Notes: generated by a model from the sequence alone, not told the origin. A stretch of 50,145 bases of DNA from an uncultured Veillonellaceae bacterium (GCA_949286115.1 CASEBK010000021.1:1-50145); one strand, 5' to 3'; positions 32,884-41,287 are shown, numbered from the stretch's first letter. Translations and numbers: made by a program.

Positions 32884-33876
32884 ATGAAACAGTGGATGAA
32901 ATATACGGCAGCAGCAGTACTGGCAGCAGCGGCGCTCGCAGGCCTTTCCGGATGCGGCGGCAGCAGCGCGGGCGGAAGTGCCTCCGGCGGCAAAAAACAC
33001 GTCGCCGTCATTCAGATCATGCAGCACGGATCGCTCGACGCGGCGAACAAAGGCGTCATCGACCAGCTCGAAAAGCGGGGCTACACCGCCGACAAGATCG
33101 AGATCGACCAGCAGAACGCCCAAGGCGATCAGTCGAACCTGAAGAACATCGCCTCCCGGTTCAAGCACGCCCAGCCCGACGTGATCGTCGCCATCTCCAC
33201 CCCCGCTGCCCAGACGGTCGCCAACGAGATCCATGACATCCCGATCGTGGGCGTGGCCATCACCGATTTCGAGACCGCCAAGCTCGTGAAGTCCAACGAA
33301 AAGCCGGGCACGAACGTCACCGGCGTGAACGACCGCGGCCCCGTGGAAGAGCAGGTGGACATGGGCGTGAAATTCGTCCCCGGCGCGAAGCGCATGGGCC
33401 TCATGTACTGCGCCAGCGAGGTGAACAGCGAGATCCAGGCGGGACAGGCCCGCAAGCATGCTGCCGACCTCGGCCTCGAAGTGGTGGAAGCCACCGTGTC
33501 GAACGTGAACGACATCCAGCAGGCCGCCGAATCCATCGCAGGCGAAGTCGACTTCATCTACGTCCCCACGGACAACGTGATCGCCTCCTCCATCCCCACC
33601 CTCGTGAAAGTGACCGACGCGGCGGGCATCCCCGTCTTCGTCGGCGCGGACAGCATGGCCCGGGACGGTGCGCTCGGCTCCATCTCCGTCGATTTCTACA
33701 AGACCGGCCTGCAGGCGGGCGACATGACCGCGGACATCCTCGAAGGCAAGGGCAAGCCCGAGACCATGCCCGTACAGGACCCGGCGGACCTCACTGTCAT
33801 CATCAATAAGACCAACTCCGCCATCCTCGGCATCGAAATACCGGAAGCCTACAAAGACGCCGTCCTCGTAGACTGA
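32884..33876 (+). CDS. TrpX-like ABC substrate-binding lipoprotein, copy 2
   Basis: A 330-residue paralog of the preceding gene. The signal peptide is nearly identical, even at DNA level (MKQWMKYTAAAVLAAAALAG, lipobox Cys24), while the mature part differs at many sites but keeps IQIMQHGSLDAANKGV, DQQNAQGDQSNLKN and YVPTDNVIASSIPTL. I start at ATG 32884, nine bases after AGGGAGG, matching copy 1; ATG 32875 is too close. Recent tandem duplication followed by divergence in ligand choice is likely. Confidence 0.9.
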   Translation: MKQWMKYTAAAVLAAAALAGLSGCGGSSAGGSASGGKKHVAVIQIMQHGSLDAANKGVIDQLEKRGYTADKIEIDQQNAQGDQSNLKNIASRFKHAQPDVIVAISTPAAQTVANEIHDIPIVGVAITDFETAKLVKSNEKPGTNVTGVNDRGPVEEQVDMGVKFVPGAKRMGLMYCASEVNSEIQAGQARKHAADLGLEVVEATVSNVNDIQQAAESIAGEVDFIYVPTDNVIASSIPTLVKVTDAAGIPVFVGADSMARDGALGSISVDFYKTGLQAGDMTADILEGKGKPETMPVQDPADLTVIINKTNSAILGIEIPEAYKDAVLVD

Positions 33877-33890
33877 AGGCGACCATCAGA

Positions 33891-33914
33891 AGCGCTCCTC
33901 ATGGGGCGCTTTTT
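33891..33914 (+). terminator. Terminator after TrpX-like copy 2
   Basis: AGCGCTCC (33891-33898) pairs with GGGGCGCT (33903-33910) around TCAT, followed by TTTT. Confidence 0.9.
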
Positions 33915-34011
33915 GTGTGCCGAAAAAGCGCGCATCCGCCGCGCTTTCCCGGTGGGCCGCGCAAAAGGAAGACCTCGCGCGGGGCGGATAGGAGCGAGCG
34001 CATCGCTTTTG

Positions 34012-34020
34012 TGATATGCT
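34012..34020 (+). promoter_or_regulatory. Weak extended -10 before the GNAT gene
   Basis: TGATATGCT lies 18 bases before the ATG at 34038, which would give a very short leader. No -35 is seen. Confidence 0.4.
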
Positions 34021-34037
34021 GAAAAAGGAGGGAAGAG

Positions 34038-34700
34038 ATGATGATCGTCGTGCGGCAGGAACAAAAGAAGGATCATTTTGAGACAGAGCAAGTGCTGCGG
34101 GAGGCTTTCTGGAATCAGTATGCTCCGGGCGCATCAGAGCATTATGTGGCGCACCGTCTGCGGACGCATCCGGGATTTGTCCCGGAGCTGGCTCTCGTCG
34201 CTGCGGTGGATGCGCGCATCGTGGGCGCGGTGATGTGCCTGCGGACGCCGCTTCTCTGCGATGACGGCCTGCCGCGGGAGGTGCTTACCGTGGGACCGCT
34301 TGGCGTGCTTCCTTCTCATCAGTGCCGCGGGATAGGCGGAAGTCTTCTGGAGGAGACGAAGGCGCGTGGGCGGCGGCTCGGATTTTCCGCGCTTTTTCTG
34401 ACCGGTGATCCGGCGTATTATGAGCGGCATGGCTTCGTCCCGGCGGAACGGTATGGCGTGCGGGATGAGGAGGATTTTTATTTCGGCGGGCTCCTCGCGT
34501 GCGAGCTGGCGGGCGGCGTGCTTTCTGATGCGGCAGGGCGGTGGCTCATGGACTCTGTTTATGAAGTGGGCGAAGAGGCGGCGCGGGCATATGATCGGCG
34601 TTTCCCGCTGAAGGAGGCAAGGCCCGATACGGCAGCGCAGCAGCGGTTCGCCCGGCTTCTGGGAGAGATGATGGCCCGCCGCCATCCGCATCGGCGGTAG
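34038..34700 (+). CDS. GNAT-family N-acetyltransferase
   Basis: A 220-residue acetyltransferase of the YhbS-like branch. The acetyl-CoA motif A is VGPLGVLPSHQCRGIGGSLLEE (Q/RxxGxG/A pattern QCRGIG) near residues 94-115, followed by GFSALFLTGDPAYYERHGFVPA. The C-terminal 50 residues are variable. ATG 34038 follows AAGGAGGG; the next codon is also ATG. The gene is monocistronic. The substrate (amine, peptide or protein N terminus) is not predictable. Confidence 0.88.
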   Translation: MMIVVRQEQKKDHFETEQVLREAFWNQYAPGASEHYVAHRLRTHPGFVPELALVAAVDARIVGAVMCLRTPLLCDDGLPREVLTVGPLGVLPSHQCRGIGGSLLEETKARGRRLGFSALFLTGDPAYYERHGFVPAERYGVRDEEDFYFGGLLACELAGGVLSDAAGRWLMDSVYEVGEEAARAYDRRFPLKEARPDTAAQQRFARLLGEMMARRHPHRR

Positions 34701-34708
34701 AGCGCAAA

Positions 34709-34744
34709 AAAAGCAGGGAAGAAATTTCTTCTCTGCTTTTCTTA
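34709..34744. terminator. Bidirectional terminator
   Basis: AAAAGCAG-G-GAAGAAA pairs with TTTCTTC-T-CTGCTTTT (34709-34740) with almost no loop, flanked by A-run and T-run. It serves both the GNAT gene and the converging aldehyde dehydrogenase gene. Confidence 0.9.
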
Positions 34745-34754
34745 TGCGTAAAAC

Positions 34755-36245
34755 TTATTTCACAGCGTAGAGACCGGTGGTGCCCTCTTTCAGGTTGATG
34801 AGGATGTTCTTGGTCTGGCTGTAGTGTTCGAGCATAACCTTGTGGGTCTCGCGGCCGATGCCGGACTGTTTGTAGCCGCCGAAGGGCGCGCCCGCGGGAA
34901 TGGCGTTGTAGGTGTTCACCCACACGCGGCCGGTGTGGACGCCGCGGGAGACTTTCATGGCCGTGTTGAGATCGCTGGTGAAGACGCCGCCGCCCAGGCC
35001 GTAGACGCTGTCGTTGGCAAGCGCGATGACTTCGTCGGCGGTCTTGAATTTCTGGACCACTACGACCGGTCCGAAGATCTCTTCCTGGCAGACGCGCAGG
35101 TCATTGCCCTTGGTGTCTTCGAGGATGGTGGGACGGACGAAGAAGCCTTTGTCGCAGCCGTTTTCGGTGTAGCGCTCGCCGCCGGTGACGAGACGGCATC
35201 CTTCTTCCTGGCCGATCTGGACGTAGGAGAGGACTTTCTTCATCTGGCTTTCGTAGATGACCGCGCCGAGCTGGGTCTCCGGATCGGTGGGGTCGCCCAC
35301 TTTGACGGCTTCGAAGGAGGCTTTCAGGCGAGCGAGGAATTCGTCATAGATGCCTTCCTGGACGAAGACGCGGGAGCCTGCGCAGCAGACCTGGCCCTGG
35401 TTGAAGAGGATGCCTACCTGCACGCCTTCGATGGCCTGTTCGATGTCGCAGTCGTCGAAGATCATGTTCGCGGATTTGCCGCCCAGTTCGAGGGTGGCGG
35501 GGATGAGCTTGTCGCACGCCGCTTTGTACACGCCGCGGCCCACTTCGGTGGAGCCGGTGAAGGCGAGCTTATCGAGGTCCGGATGGTCGAGGAGCCACTG
35601 GCCGGACTTGGAGCCCGCGCCGGTGATGAGGTTCAGCACGCCCTTCGGGAGCACGTCAGCGATGAGGCGGACCAGTTCGAGCACGGAGAGGGAGGTGTGG
35701 GAGGAGGGCTTCAGCACGATGGTGTCCCCTGCGGCAAGGGCCGGAGCGAGTTTCCACGCCGCCATGAGGAAGGGGAAGTTCCACGGAATGATCTGGCCGA
35801 CGACGCCGATCGGTTCGTGGAGCACGAGGGAGAGGGTGTTGTCGTCGAGCATGGTGGCGGTGCCTTCATCGGCGCGGATGCAGCCTGCGAAGTAACGGAA
35901 GTGGTCGGCCGCCATGGGGATGTCTACGGTGGAGGTCTCGCGGATAGGCTTGCCGTTGTCCATCGTCTCTACGAGAGCCAGGTGCGCCGCGTTCTCATCG
36001 ATGATGTCGGCGATCTTGAGCAGGAGATCCTGCCGTTCGATGGGGCTGGTCTTGCGGTAGGATTCGAGCGCTCTGTGCGCCGCTTTCACCGCTGCGTCCA
36101 CGTCTTCTTTCGTCGCTTCCGCGCATTTCGCGAGGAGCTCGCCCGTTGCCGGGTTGTGCGCTTCAAAGAGGCCGCCGTCGGAAGCGGGGACCCACTGGCC
36201 GTCGATGAAAAGGCCGTACTGTTCCTGAAGTTCTGCTTTTGCCAT
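34755..36245 (-). CDS. NAD(P)-dependent aldehyde dehydrogenase
   Basis: A 496-residue enzyme oxidising an aldehyde to its acid. It has the cofactor segment GQIIPWNFPFLMAAWK, FTGSTEVGRGV, the general-base Glu in TLELGGKSANMI, and the catalytic Cys in FNQGQVCCAGSR near residue 287. Length and motifs fit the broad betaine/acetaldehyde dehydrogenase group. Substrate is unassigned. The start follows GAAAGGAAG. It is monocistronic, with a strong promoter and a palindrome in its leader that could be an operator. Confidence 0.95.
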   Translation of the reverse strand: MAKAELQEQYGLFIDGQWVPASDGGLFEAHNPATGELLAKCAEATKEDVDAAVKAAHRALESYRKTSPIERQDLLLKIADIIDENAAHLALVETMDNGKPIRETSTVDIPMAADHFRYFAGCIRADEGTATMLDDNTLSLVLHEPIGVVGQIIPWNFPFLMAAWKLAPALAAGDTIVLKPSSHTSLSVLELVRLIADVLPKGVLNLITGAGSKSGQWLLDHPDLDKLAFTGSTEVGRGVYKAACDKLIPATLELGGKSANMIFDDCDIEQAIEGVQVGILFNQGQVCCAGSRVFVQEGIYDEFLARLKASFEAVKVGDPTDPETQLGAVIYESQMKKVLSYVQIGQEEGCRLVTGGERYTENGCDKGFFVRPTILEDTKGNDLRVCQEEIFGPVVVVQKFKTADEVIALANDSVYGLGGGVFTSDLNTAMKVSRGVHTGRVWVNTYNAIPAGAPFGGYKQSGIGRETHKVMLEHYSQTKNILINLKEGTTGLYAVK

Positions 36246-36273
36246 GAGATTCTTCCTTTCTGAATGACCGGGA

Positions 36274-36291
36274 AATAAGTATATACTAATT
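36274..36291. promoter_or_regulatory. Palindromic operator candidate of the aldehyde dehydrogenase gene
   Basis: AATAAGTATATACTAATT is an 18-base near-perfect palindrome (central AGTATATACT exact) in the leader between the promoter and the gene start, a typical repressor site. No regulator gene is adjacent. Confidence 0.6.
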
Positions 36292-36323
36292 ACTTGAAAT
36301 AGGATGCGCTTTTGCGTGGCTTT

Positions 36324-36352
36324 ATTATAGCATTCTCTCGAAGGATATTCAA
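36324..36352 (-). promoter_or_regulatory. Promoter of the aldehyde dehydrogenase gene
   Basis: On the minus strand TTGAAT (36347-36352), 17 bases ending in TGC, and a perfect TATAAT (36324-36329). Confidence 0.88.
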
Positions 36353-36426
36353 GATTCTAAATCTGTGAATGTGGAATAAAATTTTTCCATATAAATCGCC
36401 GGATTTCCCGCGGCGGCTCTTTCCGA

Positions 36427-36432
36427 TATAAT
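36427..36432 (+). promoter_or_regulatory. -10 element of the RluA-type gene
   Basis: TATAAT 29 bases before the ATG, with only a poor -35 (TTCCCG, 17 bases upstream). Confidence 0.5.
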
Positions 36433-36461
36433 ACATAGAGAAAGAAACGAAGGAGGCACTC

Positions 36462-37400
36462 ATGGAGACGTACATCGTGGAGGCGGCGGACGCGGGGCGG
36501 CGGCTGGACCGGTACATCGCGGACCGGCGGCCGGAGCTGTCGCGTATCTTCATCCTGAAGGCGCTGCGCCAGAAGAAGATCCGCCGGAACGGCAAACGCG
36601 CCGAGGGGAGCGACCGGCTGGAGGCGGGGGACCGCATCGAGTGCCGCGTGGGCGACGTACCGGCGCGGCCGCTTCGGACGGACGGCTTCTCCGTGGTCTA
36701 TGAGGACGATCACATCCTCATCGCGGACAAGAAGCCCGGCGTGCTCTGCGAGGATAAGACGGGCCGGGACAAGGAGACGCTGGAGGGAGAGGTGAACGCG
36801 TATCTTGCCGCGAAGGGCGAGCGGGCGCGGCTCTGCCACCGCATCGACTACAATACGGCGGGCCTCGTGGTGCTGGCGAAGGATGAGGCCGCGCTTCTGG
36901 CCATGACGGAGGCCATCCGCCTGCGGCAGGTGGAGAAGTGCTATCTCTGCGCCGCCGTGGGGCGGGTGGCGCCTGTGTCGGGGACGCTCACGGACCAGCT
37001 CTTCAAGGACGCGAAGCGGCAGCGGGTGTACGTGACGGACGGGCCGGTGAAGGGCTCGAAGACGGCGGTGACGCGGTACCGCGTGCTGGCTGTGCGGGGC
37101 GGACTCTCCCTCGTGGAGTGCGAGCTCGTCACGGGGCGCACGCACCAGATCCGCGCGCAGATGGCTCACGCGGGCTGGCCGCTCCTGGGGGATGAGAAAT
37201 ACGGCGCGAAGAGCGCGAATAAGCCCTACGGGGAGCGGCGGCAGCTCCTGGCGGCGTACCGCATCCGCTTCGCCTTCCCGCCGGAGACGCCGGTCATCGG
37301 ATATCTCGCGGGCCGGACCTTCGCCGCGCCGCGGGTGGCTTTCCGGGAGAAATACTTCGGGCGGAAGGCGGAGGGACCGCGGAAGGAGGGCCGCTGGTGA
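36462..37400 (+). CDS. RluA-family pseudouridine synthase
   Basis: A 312-residue RNA pseudouridine synthase. An N-terminal S4-like domain (about 1-65, RRLDRYIADRRPELSRIFILKALRQKKIR) precedes the catalytic domain, with the active-site motif HRIDYNTAGLVVLAK (Asp near 129) and ELVTGRTHQIRAQMAHAG near residue 222. It modifies rRNA or tRNA; which site cannot be said. The ATG follows AAGGAGG. The stop overlaps the next gene by four bases (GTGA). Confidence 0.93.
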   Translation: METYIVEAADAGRRLDRYIADRRPELSRIFILKALRQKKIRRNGKRAEGSDRLEAGDRIECRVGDVPARPLRTDGFSVVYEDDHILIADKKPGVLCEDKTGRDKETLEGEVNAYLAAKGERARLCHRIDYNTAGLVVLAKDEAALLAMTEAIRLRQVEKCYLCAAVGRVAPVSGTLTDQLFKDAKRQRVYVTDGPVKGSKTAVTRYRVLAVRGGLSLVECELVTGRTHQIRAQMAHAGWPLLGDEKYGAKSANKPYGERRQLLAAYRIRFAFPPETPVIGYLAGRTFAAPRVAFREKYFGRKAEGPRKEGRW

Positions 37401-38278
37401 GCCGGTACGCGGGCCACCTCTACATGCTCCTGGCGAGCGTCTTCTGGGGCCTCATGTCGCCCGTGGGGAAGGACGTGATGAACGGGGGCGTCACGGCGCT
37501 CGATCTGGTGACCTTCCGCATGGCGGGGAGCGCCCTCTGCTTCTGGATCGCGTCGTGCTTCATGAAGGCGGAGCGGGTGGAGCGAGGCGACCTGCTCCGT
37601 CTCTTCGGGGCGGGGCTCTTCGCCGTGGTGTTCAATCAGGGGGCGTACATCGTGGGGCTCTCTCTCACGTCGCCCATCAATGCGTCCATCATCACCACCA
37701 CCGCGCCCATCGCGACCCTCGTCCTCTCAGTGCTCTTTCTTCACGAAGCGCTCACCGGGCGGAAGCTCTGCGGCATCGCGCTCTCCGCCGCCGGGGCGGT
37801 GATCCTCATCGTGGAGGGCGGAGGCGGTCCGGGCGGCGGACACCTGGCGGGGGACCTGCTGTGCCTCATGGCGCAGGCGAGCTTCGCGTCGTACCTCATC
37901 TTCTTCCGGGACACCGTGGCGAAGTACAGCCCGGCTACGTGCATGAAGTGGATGTTCACGTTCTCAGCGGCGGCGTTCCTGCCCTTTTCCTGGGGCGAGG
38001 TGAGCACGCTGGGCTTCGGGAGCCTCTCCCTCCTCGCGTGGGCGGAGATCGCCTTCGTCGTGGTGGGCGCCACGGTGATGACGTTCTTTTTCCTCATGAA
38101 GGCGCAGAAGCTCCTGCGGCCGCTCGCGGTGAGCATGTATGACTACGTGCAGCCCGTGGTGGCGACGGCCGCGGCGATGGCGCTCGGCGTGGGGATGCTC
38201 GACGGGACAAAGGCGGCCGCGGCGCTCCTCATCTTCGCCGGGGTGTACGTGGTCGTCTCGAGCCGGGAGGGGCGGTGA
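37397..38278 (+). CDS. EamA/DMT-superfamily transporter (GTG start)
   Basis: A 293-residue inner-membrane protein with ten hydrophobic segments in two EamA halves; the first has GLSLTSPINASIITTTAPI and the second YDYVQPVVATAAAMALG, both typical. Such proteins export metabolites or amino acids. Translation probably starts at GTG 37397 within the GTGA overlap with the synthase gene, after AAGGAGG. Substrate is unknown. Confidence 0.9.
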   Translation: MSRYAGHLYMLLASVFWGLMSPVGKDVMNGGVTALDLVTFRMAGSALCFWIASCFMKAERVERGDLLRLFGAGLFAVVFNQGAYIVGLSLTSPINASIITTTAPIATLVLSVLFLHEALTGRKLCGIALSAAGAVILIVEGGGGPGGGHLAGDLLCLMAQASFASYLIFFRDTVAKYSPATCMKWMFTFSAAAFLPFSWGEVSTLGFGSLSLLAWAEIAFVVVGATVMTFFFLMKAQKLLRPLAVSMYDYVQPVVATAAAMALGVGMLDGTKAAAALLIFAGVYVVVSSREGR

Positions 38279-38356
38279 CGGACGCCGGTCCCTTTCGTTT
38301 CCTTGGAGATCAAAGCAGTGGATATAAGACCCCGCGGCGCGGGGCAGGGAGGACCT

Positions 38357-39004
38357 ATGAAACAGTATTGGATGGCAGCGGCGCTGGCAGCAGCGCTTCT
38401 GGCGGGCGGCGCGGCACAGGCGGCGCAGCCGGGACTTGCGGAAACGGCGGAGGCGGTCTCCGTCACGGCGGGGACGCTCAAATTCGATTCGAAGCTCCCC
38501 CAGTGGGAAGGCGGCACGGCGCTCGCCCGGGCGAAGGTGAACGGCGCGCTCGCGGCGGAGCGGCTGCGTTTCGCAGAGCGCCTGGCGAAAGCAGGAGAGA
38601 AAGGCGACGTGGAGGGCTGGCTCAGCTGGCAGGCGGGCCGGACGGACGACCGCGTGGTGAGCCTACTCCTCCTGGAGTCGATCTATTTCAAAGGAGCGGC
38701 GCACCCCACGACGCATGTGGTGGGCATGACCTTCGACGGGGAGGGCGACCGCGTCACGGTGGAGGACATCCTTCCCATGACGGGGCTCACGTCGCCGGAG
38801 GCGCTGAATGGCCTCATCGAGAAGCAGGGCGCGGAGCGGGGGCTCATGCTCTTCCCCGCGGAGTGGCGCCAGGTCTCGGCGTGGCCGGAGGAGTTCTACG
38901 TGGGCACGGACGGAAAGATCTATTTCCTCTTCCAGCAGTACGAGATCGCCCCCTATGCGGCGGGGTGGCTCGCCATCGAAGCGGGGACGTATCAGGAGAG
39001 ATGA
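38357..39004 (+). CDS. Exported DUF3298-domain protein
   Basis: A 215-residue secreted protein with a signal peptide (cleavage near AQA, residue 22). The C-terminal FLFQQYEIAPYAAGW is the signature of the DUF3298 domain found in RsiV and PdaC-type proteins, preceded by VEDILPMTGLTSPEALNGLI. An envelope role is likely; no enzyme domain is attached. ATG 38357 follows GGGAGG. The codons between 38303 and it are in frame but lie before the ribosome site. Confidence 0.85.
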   Translation: MKQYWMAAALAAALLAGGAAQAAQPGLAETAEAVSVTAGTLKFDSKLPQWEGGTALARAKVNGALAAERLRFAERLAKAGEKGDVEGWLSWQAGRTDDRVVSLLLLESIYFKGAAHPTTHVVGMTFDGEGDRVTVEDILPMTGLTSPEALNGLIEKQGAERGLMLFPAEWRQVSAWPEEFYVGTDGKIYFLFQQYEIAPYAAGWLAIEAGTYQER

Positions 39005-39018
39005 CGGCATAAAAAAAG

Positions 39019-39043
39019 GGCCTGTCGAAAGACAGGTCTTTTT
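39019..39043. terminator. Terminator between converging genes
   Basis: An eight-pair stem (39019-39026/39031-39038) on a GAAA tetraloop, with TTTTT on the right and an A-run on the left, so it may act both ways. Confidence 0.9.
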
Positions 39044-39049
39044 GCGTGC

Positions 39050-39673
39050 TCAGAGGAAGAGAAGCCCCGCGGCGATCACCGTGAGGATGCCTCCCTCTAC
39101 GCGGCTCATGATGAGGGAGAAATGGCGGATGCCCAGGATGCGGTCGCGGATCTTGCCCGCGCAGAACGCCACGAGGGAGAAGCAGCAGAACGCCTGCACG
39201 GAGAAGGTCGCCCCCAGCACGGCGAGCTGCGCCGACGGGGAGAGCGAGGCCGCCGGGTCCACGAACTGCGGCAGGAGCGCCAGAAAGAAAAGGAGCACCT
39301 TCGGATTGAGCGCGTTCATGATGAGGCCCCGCCGGTAGAGCGCGCCTCTGTCATAGGCGTCCGCCGCGCCGGGGATGGTGAGCGGCTCAGGCTTGGCGCG
39401 GAACGCCCTCCACGCGAGGTAGAGGAGGTACGCTGCGCCGACGAAGGTGAGCGCCCGGAAGGCGGAGGGCGAGCTCTGGATGAAGGCCGCCACGCCGATG
39501 ACGACGAGGGTGGTGTGGAAGATCGGCCCCGTGGCAAGGCCCGCCGCGAGCGTCACGCCCTGCCGCGCCCCGCTCCGGAGGCTCTTGGCCAGGAGGTACA
39601 TGATGTCCGGCCCTGGCATGAACGTGAGAAGGATGGCCGCCGCCGTGAAGGAGAGCCAGTCCAGCGGATTCAT
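39050..39673 (-). CDS. LysE/RhtB-family amino-acid exporter
   Basis: A 207-residue inner-membrane protein with about six hydrophobic segments. The N-terminal LTFMPGPDIMYLLAKSLRSGARQGV and the central GLIMNALNPKVLLFFLALLPQFV are diagnostic of the LysE family. It starts at ATG 39673, overlapping the YbaK-like gene by four bases; longer in-frame starts would lie inside that gene. The exported amino acid is unknown. Confidence 0.92.
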   Translation of the reverse strand: MNPLDWLSFTAAAILLTFMPGPDIMYLLAKSLRSGARQGVTLAAGLATGPIFHTTLVVIGVAAFIQSSPSAFRALTFVGAAYLLYLAWRAFRAKPEPLTIPGAADAYDRGALYRRGLIMNALNPKVLLFFLALLPQFVDPAASLSPSAQLAVLGATFSVQAFCCFSLVAFCAGKIRDRILGIRHFSLIMSRVEGGILTVIAAGLLFL

Positions 39674-40149
39674 TCTGCCCCCGCCCAGTTCTTGCACACA
39701 TCCACCCAGCCGCGAGACTTCGACGCCGCTTCCAGCTCGGGGAGCGAGAGCCGCACCGCGCTGTGGTCCGTGCCCGCCGCGGGATAGACGATGTCGAACC
39801 GCCGGAGCGACACGTCCAGATAGACCGGCACGCCCTCGGGCAGGCAGAAGGGACACACCCCGCCGGGACGGTGGCCGATGTATCTCTCGCAGTCCGCGCC
39901 GGGGATCATCTTCGCCTTCGTGTGGAAGGTCTCCTTGAATTTGTGGTTGTCCACCTTCGCGTCGCCGGCGGTGACGACGATGAGCGGCGCGTCCCCTGTA
40001 AGGAACGACATCGTCTTGGCGATGCGCGCCTCCTCGCAGCCGAGGGCCTGCGCGGCGAGCGCCACCGTGGCCGACGATTCGGAAAGATCCAGCACCCGGT
40101 CTTCCAGACCGAGCGAGGCGAAATACGATCTGACAGCTTCAAAGGACAT
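39670..40149 (-). CDS. YbaK/ProX-type aminoacyl-tRNA deacylase
   Basis: A 159-residue single-domain editing protein that hydrolyses mischarged tRNA in trans. It has ATVALAAQALGCEEARIAKTMSF, the TAGDAKVDNHKFKETF helix with the conserved Lys, and IGHRPGGVCPFCLPEGVPVYLD with the GxxPG-type loop. These fit the YbaK/EbsC group. The start is ATG 40149 after AAAGGAGGGG; longer frames run into the promoter. It is co-transcribed with the LysE-type gene. Confidence 0.9.
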   Translation of the reverse strand: MSFEAVRSYFASLGLEDRVLDLSESSATVALAAQALGCEEARIAKTMSFLTGDAPLIVVTAGDAKVDNHKFKETFHTKAKMIPGADCERYIGHRPGGVCPFCLPEGVPVYLDVSLRRFDIVYPAAGTDHSAVRLSLPELEAASKSRGWVDVCKNWAGAE

Positions 40150-40204
40150 GAGGAGCCCCTCCTTTATGATATAAAGTGATGCGCCCGTAAAGGGTGATGG
40201 ATTT

Positions 40205-40233
40205 AGTATAGCCGGGCGGATGCGCAAATTCAA
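40205..40233 (-). promoter_or_regulatory. Promoter of the YbaK-LysE unit
   Basis: On the minus strand TTGAAT (40228-40233), a 17-base spacer and TATACT (40205-40210). Confidence 0.8.
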
Positions 40234-40244
40234 GGCGCGCCCTG

Positions 40245-40253
40245 TGGTACAAT
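40245..40253 (+). promoter_or_regulatory. Extended -10 promoter of ridA
   Basis: TGGTACAAT, 42 bases before the ridA ATG; divergent from the YbaK promoter. Confidence 0.65.
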
Positions 40254-40294
40254 GAAAGCAGTAAGGCTCTGGTTTATCAAAAGGAGGCAACGCT

Positions 40295-40675
40295 ATGGAA
40301 AAGATCCATTCCGATCACGCACCGGCCGCCCTCGGCCCGTATTCGCAGGCCATCCGCACGGGCGGTCTCGTCTTCTGCTCCGGGCAGCTCGGGCTCGACC
40401 CCGCCACGGGGAAACTCGCCGGGGACACCGTGGAGGCGCAGGCAGAGCAGGCCGCCAGAAATGTGGAAGCGGTGCTCATCGCCGCCGGGCTCTCCCTGGG
40501 CGACGTGGTGAAGACCACCTGTTTCCTCGCGGACATGGCGGACTTTTCCGCTTTCAACGCGGTGTATGAGAAATACTTCGTGAGCAAGCCCGCGAGAAGC
40601 TGCTTTGCCGTGAAGGCGCTCCCCTCGGGCGGCCTCTGCGAGATCGAAGCCATCGCCGAAGCGCGGGCAGAGTGA
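40295..40675 (+). CDS. ridA: Reactive intermediate/imine deaminase
   Basis: Hydrolyses enamine/imine by-products of PLP enzymes such as threonine dehydratase. The 126-residue protein has APAALGPYSQAIRTGGLVFCSGQLG, the VKTTCFLADMADFSAFN segment, the key Arg in KPARSCFAVKALP, and the C-terminal EIEAIA. All are hallmarks of the RidA/YjgF/UK114 family. AAAGGAGG precedes the ATG. The nitroreductase gene starts nine bases after its stop, so the two form one unit. Confidence 0.95.
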   Translation: MEKIHSDHAPAALGPYSQAIRTGGLVFCSGQLGLDPATGKLAGDTVEAQAEQAARNVEAVLIAAGLSLGDVVKTTCFLADMADFSAFNAVYEKYFVSKPARSCFAVKALPSGGLCEIEAIAEARAE

Positions 40676-40683
40676 GGCGCGCC

Positions 40684-41259
40684 ATGACGATGACGGAACT
40701 GGCGGTGGCCTGCCGCACCTATCGCCGCTTCACGCAGGAAGAAGTGCCGCAGGAGCTCCTCGCCCTCATGGTGGAGAATGCCCGCATTTCAAACAGCGCC
40801 ATGAACGCCCAGCCCCTGCGCTACGTGGTGGTGCGGGACCCGGAGACGGTGGCGGCCATGCAGCCCCTCCTCCACTGGGCGGCGAAGCTGCCGAAAGACG
40901 TCGGCACGCCGAAAGAAGGCGAGCAGCCCACGGCCTTCATCGTGGTGTGCACCGAAGGGCGCGACACCCCCTGGACCGGTGTGGACATGGGCATCGCCGT
41001 GCGCACCATGACGCTCACCGCCTGCGAAGGCGGCGTGGGGAGCTGCATCATGGGCGCGGTGGAATTTCCCCAGGTAGCGGCGCTCCTCGACATCCCCGAA
41101 GCGTGGCGGCCCCGGCTCGTGATCTCCCTCGGCTGTCCCGACCACGCCAGCGTCGTGACGGACCTTCCGGAGAGCGGCAGCACCGACTACTATGTGAACG
41201 AAGACAGGGACTACTTCGTCCCGAAGCGCAGCCAAGACGACATCGTGCTCTGGCGGTGA
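40684..41259 (+). CDS. Nitroreductase-family flavoprotein
   Basis: A 191-residue FMN oxidoreductase. It has CRTYRRFTQEEVPQELLALMVENARISNSAMNAQPLRYVVV at the N terminus, then GIAVRTMTLTACEGGVGSCIMGAV, and LVISLGCPD near the end, all typical of the fold. I take ATG 40684; GTG 40672 in the RidA stop overlap and ATG 40690 are alternatives. It is coupled to ridA, so a role in redox or reactive-nitrogen clean-up is possible but unproven. Confidence 0.88.
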   Translation: MTMTELAVACRTYRRFTQEEVPQELLALMVENARISNSAMNAQPLRYVVVRDPETVAAMQPLLHWAAKLPKDVGTPKEGEQPTAFIVVCTEGRDTPWTGVDMGIAVRTMTLTACEGGVGSCIMGAVEFPQVAALLDIPEAWRPRLVISLGCPDHASVVTDLPESGSTDYYVNEDRDYFVPKRSQDDIVLWR

Positions 41260-41266
41260 GAGAAAG

Positions 41267-41287
41267 AGCGGCCCCGCGCCGCTTTTT
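41267..41287 (+). terminator. Terminator of ridA-nitroreductase
   Basis: AGCGGC (41267-41272) pairs with GCCGCT (41278-41283), followed by TTTTT. Confidence 0.9.
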
